From Mogibacterium sp. (GTDB lineage Bacteria > Bacillota_A > Clostridia > Peptostreptococcales > Anaerovoracaceae), in NCBI GenBank assembly GCA_017469325.1, contig JAFUGO010000158.1:1-5073 (forward strand): 5,073 bases of DNA. The letters are read 5' to 3'. Of this stretch, positions 1-5,073 are shown one piece after another. A model generated the notes under the pieces. That model did no database searches, was not told the DNA's origin, and worked only from the letters and a program-made list of their open reading frames with translations. Positions within the stretch are counted from its first letter, which is position 1. Every line of letters begins with the position of its first letter. A program made the translations under genes and the position numbers.

Positions 1-858
1 CAGCGCGCCCAGATTCACGATCATGTTGAGCTCTGTCTTCATGACAGTGAGAACGCCCTGTTCCAGTTCTTCGACAGCCATCGAATTGATCTTATCTTCT
101 ACCACTTTAGCCACATCTATCCTTCTGAGCGCGGAGTTGACCGCGTTCACGATGGATTCTCTGTACGCCGCTGTGAGCTTTGCTCTGACATGTTCTTCGT
201 CATATCCCGCCTGCTCAAGCACATAGAGCGGAGTGCGGTCGCCAAGATCATGTATCCGTGAAGCCGTTATCCCGCTGACCATTTCAGGGCCCTTCTCGTC
301 GATGAATTCCTCCATGCGAACGGCGACTTCACTCATGATTCGGTCTATCATCTTATCGCTGACAAGAAGGCTGAGGACCGTGGAGCCTGCGACATGCTCG
401 TGCAGAAGCATCTTGCCCTCATGCTTAAGGGTTCCCGGTATATCCATCCTTTTTATGGCATCGGTGATCTTAAAAGACAGGAGCTCCGTGAACGTTTTCT
501 CCATTCTGTCATATTTTTCTTCGCTGCCTGTCAGGACGGCTCCGCTTACTCTTATATCCTGTCCGAGTATATCCATTACCTTGTCGATAAGCGGCTTCTC
601 CACCTCTTCGGTAAGCAGCCTGCCGGAGATATCTTCTTTTGTAAAGAGCTCATCCTGCACGATCTTACCGGCGGACTTTGCCAGTCTTGCCTTGCCCTTC
701 GGGATAGCTCCCGGAGTAAGCGGAAGCTGATGCCCGAATACATATATCGCTCTTCTTGGGCGGAAAAGCATTTTGACCGCGATCAGATTGGTAAAGTACC
801 CTATCACTGCACCGACCAGCGGCGGCAGTATATAGCTGCTTATAATATCCCAGGTCAT
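1..858 (-). CDS. DUF445 (YheB-type) membrane protein, C-terminus cut by window edge
   Basis: The minus strand stays open from an ATG at 858 to the window edge, giving 286 whole codons and no stop. The N-terminus is a hydrophobic segment (about residues 8-29) that runs into the family signature [15 protein letters not shown] at 20-34, followed by TPGAIPKGK at 48-56. This N-terminal pattern is what identifies DUF445/YheB proteins. The rest is mostly amphipathic helix rich in E, K, R and D. The visible end ([12 protein letters not shown]) looks like the lead-in to the C-terminal membrane helix of the family, so perhaps 10-25 residues are missing. The function of the family is not established; it is usually described as membrane associated. 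The start overlaps the antiporter stop as ATGA, and a GGTGA that could pair with the 16S tail sits 6 bases upstream, so translational coupling is likely. Family call is firm; role is unknown. Confidence 0.88.
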   Translation of the reverse strand, partial: MTWDIISSYILPPLVGAVIGYFTNLIAVKMLFRPRRAIYVFGHQLPLTPGAIPKGKARLAKSAGKIVQDELFTKEDISGRLLTEEVEKPLIDKVMDILGQDIRVSGAVLTGSEEKYDRMEKTFTELLSFKITDAIKRMDIPGTLKHEGKMLLHEHVAGSTVLSLLVSDKMIDRIMSEVAVRMEEFIDEKGPEMVSGITASRIHDLGDRTPLYVLEQAGYDEEHVRAKLTAAYRESIVNAVNSALRRIDVAKVVEDKINSMAVEELEQGVLTVMKTELNMIVNLGAL

Positions 859-3182
859 TCGTGATCACCATCCCTGTTGTCTTTATCTTCCGGCTGCGTG
901 CCGGCATGTGAACCCGCTTCGCCGACCGAGTACGAGGCTATGCGGCTCAGATCATTTTCCGTTCCGATGATCCAGAGTATGTCTCCCTTTTTGATGATCA
1001 TGTTTGAGTCAGGCATCTGAGTGGCGTAACCGTCTCTCTCAAGGCCAAGTATCATGCAGTGTACGCGCGCGGTGATGCCGCTCGCTCTTATAGGTTTCTC
1101 AACATAAGGCTCCGTACCTCTTACCTGGATCGCCGCGCAGGCAAGCGCGTTCTCACCGGCATAATCCTCGGACAGGAATTCCTTAAGAGTGCGCATCGCA
1201 ACATCCTGATCGATGCCGAGTGTCTTATAGAAAGTCTCAAGAGACTGCCTGTCTCCGATGACATGCACCTTGTCTCCGGCATGGAGCACCGTTCTGGCAG
1301 GCGGCATAGGCATGCGCTTTTCGCCGTGTCTGACCTTTACAACGTAGACGGCGTCTTTTTTGCCCCACTCAAGATCCTTGATCGACTTGCCTTCATAGGC
1401 TGCGCCCTTCGGGACCTCCCAGCTGAATATGCTATAGTCCTCATTGAGCCAGTGCTGTTCTTTTCTGGCACCGCCGCGTTCTTCCATCGTCTTCTGATTG
1501 AGATTGGCGAAGAACCTGGTCTCAAGCTGCAGATAGTACGAGGCTACGGACCCCGACCTCGCGATCAGAAAGATGCTTACCGGGATCGGAAGTAATATAA
1601 GAGGATTATCCAGGTCGAGCACTGTCACCAGCGGTATCAGCGCTATGAGTTCAAGGATAACTATCTTCATCAGAATGAGCACCACCAGCGGCGGACGGTT
1701 TGCAAGTTTGTCCATCCAGAGGTGTGTGAACGCTACGCTCCTGTTACCCATGAAAGGCGCCGCGAATACAATGAGGATCAGGTAAACGGCCACGACCGTG
1801 ATGATCTGCGCCGCGCGGTTTCCGGTGATCCCCGCCAGAGCCGGATAGACCAGATTGCTCCCTGCTATCGCGACGACCAGCATGATGCTGCCGTATATAC
1901 CGATCTTTTTGAAATGATCCGCAAGCACCGTCTTCCATTCGGACACGTGCTCCTCCTGGTCGCGCTCATCGGATGTGTAATTGAGCATCTTTTCTCTGAG
2001 CTTTTCGGGTATAGCCGACTCGATGGCTCCGACGATCCTGTCCTGCTGTCTTATGAGCACAGGTGTAAAGATTATGGTCAGTATCGATGCTGCAACTATC
2101 ACCGGATACAGATAACTGTCCATGACTCCGAGCTCTATGCCCAGGCTCGCTATGATGAATGAGAATTCGCCGATAGGCGCGAGCGAGATACCGCCCCTCA
2201 AGGCCGTTCCGAGGTCCTGACCCGAAAGCATCATTCCTATGGTCGCGAATATAAGCTTCGCAACTACCGCAAGGATCGCGATAGGCACGATCGAAGTCCA
2301 GCGCGAGGCGATTATAGCCGGATCTACCATCATTCCTACGGACAGGAAGAATATAGCTCCGAACATATCCTTTATGCCCGACGTCACCCTTTCGACATTG
2401 TGCACATGACGCGTCCCGGCAAACAGAGAACCCGCGATGAATGCTCCAAGCTCCATCGAAAAGCCGAGCCAGTTGGCCAGCAGTCCCATCAGGAAGCAGA
2501 AACCCAGGCTCAGCAGAGTCAGAGTCTCGTCGCTCATCAGTCCCATTACTCTGTCCAGGAATGTCGGCAGGAAGTATATGCCGAGCACCATCCAGAGCAC
2601 GAGGTAAGTGATCATCAGGAACATATGAAGCGCCATGCTGCTGCCGTCAGATGTCCGGCTCGCGGAGATCGTAGTCAGGACTACCATCATGAATACGGCG
2701 ATGACGTCCTCCATTACAAGCGAGCCCATAACAAGCCCGGTATATCGCTCCCCCTCGAGTCCCATCTCGCTGAAGCACTTCTGTATGACGACAGTCGAGC
2801 TGATCGAAAGCATCGCTCCGAGGAATACAGCGTTCATCGTGTTCATTCCGGCGAGTATACCGAACGCGTATCCCACCAGCATGACTCCGCCCATCTTGAC
2901 CGACGCGGAGACTATGGCCGTACTGCCTATCTCCGTCAGCTTGTGAAAGTCGAATTCAAGTCCTATGTGGAACAGTATGATGACGACGCCGATCTCACTC
3001 CATGTCTCGACCGATGTCGTGCTCTCTATATTCATAAAGAGCGGGAAGTGCGGTCCTATGATAAAGCCCGCGACAATATAACCCAGAATGGTCGGCAGCC
3101 TGAGCTTTTTGAAAACTATCGTGACCACCGCGGCGGTAGTCAGCATTATTGCGAGATCAGCTATGAGTTGTGGTACTTCCAA
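855..3182 (-). CDS. CPA2/Kef-type cation:proton antiporter with tandem C-terminal RCK_C (TrkA-C) domains
   Basis: This 775-residue membrane protein probably exchanges K+ or Na+ for protons. Residues about 5-380 form the Na+/H+-exchanger core: [19 protein letters not shown] (29-47), HIGLEFD (72-78), an acidic ED pair at 158-159 where Kef proteins carry the QD-type ion site, ELGAFIAG (244-251), FFLSVGM (278-284) and [11 protein letters not shown] (335-345). A charged linker (about 380-425) precedes a second hydrophobic block (about 427-545, roughly four helices). Two RCK_C-like domains follow, about 586-655 and 676-750, each with a G-D-x-x-x-I-G core (636-643 and 733-740). No Rossmann-type KTN domain with a GxGxxG motif is visible, so this is not a KefB/KefC orthologue. 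The start is TTG, chosen because AAAGGAAA lies just upstream and the next Met (13) is inside the first helix. The C-terminal tail is very hydrophilic. The ion specificity is unknown. Confidence 0.93.
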   Translation of the reverse strand: MEVPQLIADLAIMLTTAAVVTIVFKKLRLPTILGYIVAGFIIGPHFPLFMNIESTTSVETWSEIGVVIILFHIGLEFDFHKLTEIGSTAIVSASVKMGGVMLVGYAFGILAGMNTMNAVFLGAMLSISSTVVIQKCFSEMGLEGERYTGLVMGSLVMEDVIAVFMMVVLTTISASRTSDGSSMALHMFLMITYLVLWMVLGIYFLPTFLDRVMGLMSDETLTLLSLGFCFLMGLLANWLGFSMELGAFIAGSLFAGTRHVHNVERVTSGIKDMFGAIFFLSVGMMVDPAIIASRWTSIVPIAILAVVAKLIFATIGMMLSGQDLGTALRGGISLAPIGEFSFIIASLGIELGVMDSYLYPVIVAASILTIIFTPVLIRQQDRIVGAIESAIPEKLREKMLNYTSDERDQEEHVSEWKTVLADHFKKIGIYGSIMLVVAIAGSNLVYPALAGITGNRAAQIITVVAVYLILIVFAAPFMGNRSVAFTHLWMDKLANRPPLVVLILMKIVILELIALIPLVTVLDLDNPLILLPIPVSIFLIARSGSVASYYLQLETRFFANLNQKTMEERGGARKEQHWLNEDYSIFSWEVPKGAAYEGKSIKDLEWGKKDAVYVVKVRHGEKRMPMPPARTVLHAGDKVHVIGDRQSLETFYKTLGIDQDVAMRTLKEFLSEDYAGENALACAAIQVRGTEPYVEKPIRASGITARVHCMILGLERDGYATQMPDSNMIIKKGDILWIIGTENDLSRIASYSVGEAGSHAGTQPEDKDNRDGDHE

Positions 3183-3187
3183 ATCTG

Positions 3188-3195
3188 TTTCCTTT
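3188..3195 (-). promoter_or_regulatory. Shine-Dalgarno AAAGGAAA for the TTG-initiated antiporter
   Basis: Reading the minus strand, AAAGGAAA ends 5 bases before the TTG at 3182-3180. It overlaps the TAA stop (3196-3194) of the upstream peptidase gene. The good spacing supports TTG as the real start and suggests that ribosomes finishing the peptidase can re-initiate on the antiporter. Confidence 0.7.
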
Positions 3196-3745
3196 ATCCG
3201 TAATTAAGCGCTTTTCGTATCTTCTTCCAGCCGGGCATGAATCTGTCCATCAGGGCATAGAAGTCCGGGCCGTGATCGGGCACTACCGTATGCACCAGCT
3301 CGTGGAGTATGACGTAGTCGAGCTCGGCATCCGACCTGGTTGCCAGCATGAGGCTGAGGTTTATATGATGCGTCACCGTATTGCAGCTGCCCCACCTTGT
3401 GTGCATGTCGCGCACGGTCCATCCGCTGCAGCGAAGGCCTGTGATGTCTTCTATGACCGGCAGCCTTTCCGCAATGCGGCGTTTGAGATCTGCCCTGCGG
3501 GCTTCCTTTTCGGCTTTGCTCTGAGGCTCCGGATGAGCCGCGGCCTTTGCGCGTATACGGGCTGATGCCCTGTCGATCCAGCCACGCCTTTCTCTGACAA
3601 ACTCTTTTATCTGTTTATCGGACACCAGATACGGGGCGCTGATGACAACCCTGCCATCAGGCTCCTTTACCCGCATATTCAGTCTCTTTATGCGCTTTCT
3701 GGTGACCTGCACCTCAAGCCCGTCTATATAGATTATTTTAGTCAT
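3194..3745 (-). CDS. YgjP-like (DUF45, M48-type) zinc metallopeptidase family protein
   Basis: This 183-residue soluble protein belongs to the YgjP-like/DUF45 metallopeptidase family, related to SprT and WLM peptidases. The family hallmarks are present in order: a beta-rich N-terminus with RVVISAPYLVSD (32-43), a basic helical middle (about 44-100), the conserved TRWGSC block (116-121), then HELVH at 148-152 with a third likely zinc ligand His158 in PDHGPDFY. E149 would be the catalytic base. The C-terminal RFMPGWKK (168-175) also fits the family. There is no signal peptide or membrane segment, so it is probably cytoplasmic. Substrates of the family are not established. The ATG at 3745 gives a normal N-terminus but has no clear Shine-Dalgarno. 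The gene is the first of a tight unit, with the antiporter starting 11 bases after its stop; a functional link to ion transport is only inferred. Confidence 0.92.
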   Translation of the reverse strand: MTKIIYIDGLEVQVTRKRIKRLNMRVKEPDGRVVISAPYLVSDKQIKEFVRERRGWIDRASARIRAKAAAHPEPQSKAEKEARRADLKRRIAERLPVIEDITGLRCSGWTVRDMHTRWGSCNTVTHHINLSLMLATRSDAELDYVILHELVHTVVPDHGPDFYALMDRFMPGWKKIRKALNYG

Positions 3746-3753
3746 ACATAGTT

Positions 3754-3762
3754 ATTTTAACA
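3754..3762 (-). promoter_or_regulatory. Candidate extended -10 promoter for the peptidase-antiporter-DUF445 unit
   Basis: On the minus strand TGTTAAAAT gives a TG-n extended -10 with hexamer TAAAAT (3759-3754). The -35 region 17 bases upstream overlaps the T-run of the preceding terminator and matches poorly. Only 8 bases separate the hexamer from the ATG at 3745, so the predicted transcript would have almost no leader, which fits the lack of a Shine-Dalgarno. The hexamer sits within a small inverted repeat (GTTA-AAA-TAAC, 3751-3761). Suggestive only. Confidence 0.4.
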
Positions 3763-3776
3763 CAAAAGTACGCATG

Positions 3777-3809
3777 AAAAAGGCTCCCGTTACAGGAAGG
3801 AGCCCTTTT
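3777..3809 (-). terminator. Rho-independent terminator after the racemase gene
   Basis: Reading the minus strand, an A-run (3809-3806) precedes GGCTCC (3804-3799), an 11-base loop, GGAGCC (3787-3782) and TTTTT (3781-3777). The 6-bp GC-rich stem is lengthened by a G-T pair and A-T pairs at its base. It lies 43 bases after the racemase stop, which it should serve. A weaker terminator could also form on the plus strand (CTTTT after the stem), but no plus-strand gene reaches it. Confidence 0.85.
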
Positions 3810-3851
3810 GTGCATTTTTTAAGATCATTACCTCCTGCCGAGGGAGCGTTC

Positions 3852-4916
3852 TCAGATATACTGTTTCCTTACATAGCCCGAAGTAAACGCCCGCATGGTG
3901 GAGAAATAGCCCAGCTTCAGCTTTACAGTATCGCCTACCTTATAATTGACGCTGCTGTCTGTAACGTCGAGCATGAGATGGTCCGAGCTTGAGCCGAGGA
4001 GTATGATACCCGGATCACAGCTGACCGTCGTCTCCACGTCAAAGTCCTGCTTTCCGAGTGCGCATATCGCCTTGAGGCGGTGCTCTCCCCTGTCAGTGAA
4101 TTCAGGCTTTTTACCATATGAATCCACGCCGACCGTTCCCCATGGCAGAGATGGCTTTTCCTTGAGCTCGACTATCTCGCATTCGAGCGTGAACACATCG
4201 GAGAATGTGTCCGGAAGATACTGATACTTTGCCCTTTCCTTGCCGAAGAGGACCGACTCTCCAAGCCTCAGGTTGTCTACTCCTTCAGGGATTCCCCCTC
4301 TGAGCATCAGGTCTACCGCAGCCGAATTCCCGCCGCTTACCACGTGCAGAGGATGTCCCACAGCCTCTTCGACACGCCGCCGCAGCTTAGCCAGCTGAGT
4401 CAGCTTTTCAGTGTCATACTGTATGAATGAGAAGCATGTGAGATTGACACCTATGCCGTAGAGCTCCACGCCCGTGAGACCATCGGTCTCGACGGCGGCA
4501 GCGATAAGTTCATCGTGATCTATGTACCCCTCGCGTATGTCTCCGAGGTCGGCCATCAGGATCACCTTATGCTTTCTGCCCTGACGGAGAGCTTCTTCGC
4601 TTATCACGCGCACAGTCTCCATCTCTGAATTCAGCGATGCGTCAGCATAGCGCACCAGTTCTGGAACCTCCGATAGCATCGGCGGGCGTATGAGCCATTT
4701 TTCTGCGTCTATGTCCTGCAGCTTCTTCAGATTATCCGTCCGTGCGTCTCCGAGCATCATGATGCCCTCTTCGACAAGAATGCGCGCGATCACCGGGTCA
4801 CCGCAGAAGACCTTGGTGACAGCCGTGATATTAATGCCGCGTTCGCCACAGAGGGATGTGAGTACGCGTACATTCTGTCTGAGATGATCGGTATTTACCG
4901 TAAGTAAAGGATACAT
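3852..4916 (-). CDS. Alanine/ornithine racemase-family PLP-dependent enzyme (Orr-like)
   Basis: This 354-residue protein fits the fold-III PLP racemase family in length and layout: an N-terminal barrel (about 1-230) and a C-terminal beta domain (about 235-354). TAVTKVFCGDP (31-41) carries the likely PLP lysine K35 and is typical of the ornithine-racemase branch rather than Alr, which has a KANAYGHG-like motif. SLNSEMET (94-101), MADLGDIREG (121-130), VSGGNSAA (193-200, likely phosphate binding) and NLRLGESVLFG (215-225, with R217 in the place of the arginine facing the PLP ring nitrogen) also fit. Known Orr enzymes convert L- to D-ornithine in the clostridial oxidative ornithine pathway; the substrate here is not proven, and alanine or another amino acid is possible. 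The start is set by AGGAGA just upstream. The enzyme is cytoplasmic. It is flanked by terminators, so it is probably monocistronic. Confidence 0.9.
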   Translation of the reverse strand: MYPLLTVNTDHLRQNVRVLTSLCGERGINITAVTKVFCGDPVIARILVEEGIMMLGDARTDNLKKLQDIDAEKWLIRPPMLSEVPELVRYADASLNSEMETVRVISEEALRQGRKHKVILMADLGDIREGYIDHDELIAAAVETDGLTGVELYGIGVNLTCFSFIQYDTEKLTQLAKLRRRVEEAVGHPLHVVSGGNSAAVDLMLRGGIPEGVDNLRLGESVLFGKERAKYQYLPDTFSDVFTLECEIVELKEKPSLPWGTVGVDSYGKKPEFTDRGEHRLKAICALGKQDFDVETTVSCDPGIILLGSSSDHLMLDVTDSSVNYKVGDTVKLKLGYFSTMRAFTSGYVRKQYI

Positions 4917-4920
4917 TTCT

Positions 4921-4926
4921 TCTCCT
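4921..4926 (-). promoter_or_regulatory. Shine-Dalgarno AGGAGA for the racemase
   Basis: AGGAGA on the minus strand ends 4 bases before the ATG at 4916. It is a strong match and fixes the start of the racemase. Confidence 0.75.
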
Positions 4927-4944
4927 GTCTGGATCCTGTTTTAA

Positions 4945-4958
4945 ATAAACCCGTTTAT
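4945..4958. promoter_or_regulatory. Perfect 14-base inverted repeat upstream of the racemase (possible operator)
   Basis: ATAAAC and GTTTAT flank a 2-base centre, forming a perfect palindromic-type site 28 bases upstream of the racemase start. It lies between the upstream hairpin and the Shine-Dalgarno, in the only space available for a promoter or operator. I could not identify a convincing -35/-10 pair around it, and no regulator gene is present in the window. It may be a chance repeat in A/T-rich sequence. Confidence 0.3.
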
Positions 4959-4962
4959 GAAA

Positions 4963-4989
4963 CAGCCGGCAGGTGTTTCCTGCCGGCTG
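4963..4989 (-). terminator. Strong 11-bp hairpin, probable terminator of the upstream gene
   Basis: CAGCCGGCAGG and CCTGCCGGCTG form a perfect 11-bp GC-rich stem around a 5-base loop (4974-4978). On the minus strand it is followed by only TTTC, so the T-run is weak for a Rho-independent terminator. It lies 30 bases after the stop of the upstream gene and 46 bases before the racemase start. Termination of the upstream gene is the simplest reading; a processing or attenuation hairpin in a shared transcript is an alternative. Confidence 0.65.
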
Positions 4990-5019
4990 CTATTTACATT
5001 GTGTTAAGATGACCGGCTG

Positions 5020-5073
5020 TTAGTCCTGCCAGTAATCCACCTTGCCCTCAAGGCCTACTGAAGAAGCCTTGAA
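5020..5073 (-). CDS. C-terminal end of an unrecognised gene
   Basis: The minus strand is open from the right edge for 17 codons to a TAA at 5022-5020; the tail reads FKASSVGLEGKVDYWQD. I do not recognise it, and 17 residues are too few for a family call. Support for its being real is that the stop is followed within 30 bases by a strong hairpin, on the same strand as the other genes, and that the frame has ordinary codons. A different frame or a non-coding edge cannot be excluded. Orr genes sometimes sit near ornithine aminomutase genes in Clostridia, but nothing here shows that. Confidence 0.5.
   Translation of the reverse strand, partial: FKASSVGLEGKVDYWQD

Noticed and set aside
233..864. 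Overlapping plus-strand frames of 165 and 156 residues
   Set aside because: Both lie opposite the DUF445 gene, whose signature motif is unambiguous; the Ser/Leu/Ile-rich translation is a shadow composition.
665..907. 80-residue minus-strand frame spanning the antiporter/DUF445 junction
   Set aside because: It is a shifted frame across the two real genes, with no motif of its own.
1059..1595. 178-residue open frame on the plus strand
   Set aside because: It is antisense to the second membrane block and RCK_C domains of the antiporter, which have clear family motifs; the frame itself shows none.
3180..3182. Possible sequencing error instead of a TTG start for the antiporter
   Set aside because: A well-spaced AAAGGAAA immediately upstream and a normal family N-terminus make TTG a credible start.
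2400..3203. 267-residue open frame on the plus strand
   Set aside because: It lies entirely antisense to the antiporter, is rich in His, Arg, Gln and Ser without any recognisable motif, and is a typical shadow of a membrane-protein gene.
3746..3851. A small RNA or riboswitch in the 106-base gap
   Set aside because: The gap is explained by the racemase terminator and a promoter-like element; no conserved riboswitch core was recognised.

Overview
The window is a compact stretch of bacterial chromosome in which every supportable gene lies on the minus strand. Base composition looks balanced. Ile is often encoded by ATA and Arg by AGA/AGG, one gene starts at TTG, and Shine-Dalgarno sites are purine rich. 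Together with an ornithine/alanine-racemase-family enzyme, this suggests an anaerobic low-to-mid GC Firmicute (Clostridia-like). That placement is inference, not proof.

Layout in transcription order, from right to left. (1) The last 17 codons of an unrecognised gene end at 5020. (2) A roughly 100-base gap follows, holding a strong 11-bp hairpin (likely terminator) and a small perfect inverted repeat. (3) A complete fold-III PLP-dependent racemase of the alanine/ornithine racemase (Orr-like) family occupies 3852-4916. (4) A 106-base gap holds a Rho-independent terminator and then a candidate extended -10 promoter. (5) A three-gene unit runs to the left edge: a YgjP-type zinc metallopeptidase (3194-3745), a CPA2/Kef-type cation:proton antiporter with two C-terminal RCK_C domains (855-3182), and a DUF445/YheB-type membrane protein (1-858) that lacks only its C-terminal end.

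The last three genes are packed like an operon. The gap between peptidase and antiporter is 11 bases, and the antiporter Shine-Dalgarno overlaps the peptidase stop region. The antiporter and DUF445 genes overlap by 4 bases (ATGA). The racemase is separated from this unit by a terminator and is probably a transcription unit of its own.

I see no mobile element, CRISPR array, tRNA, rRNA or defence system. No stretch longer than about 110 bases lacks a gene. The points most worth a second look are the antiporter architecture (no nucleotide-binding KTN domain, an extra membrane block, paired RCK_C domains), its tight coupling to an uncharacterised DUF445 gene, and small regulatory-looking elements in the two intergenic gaps.
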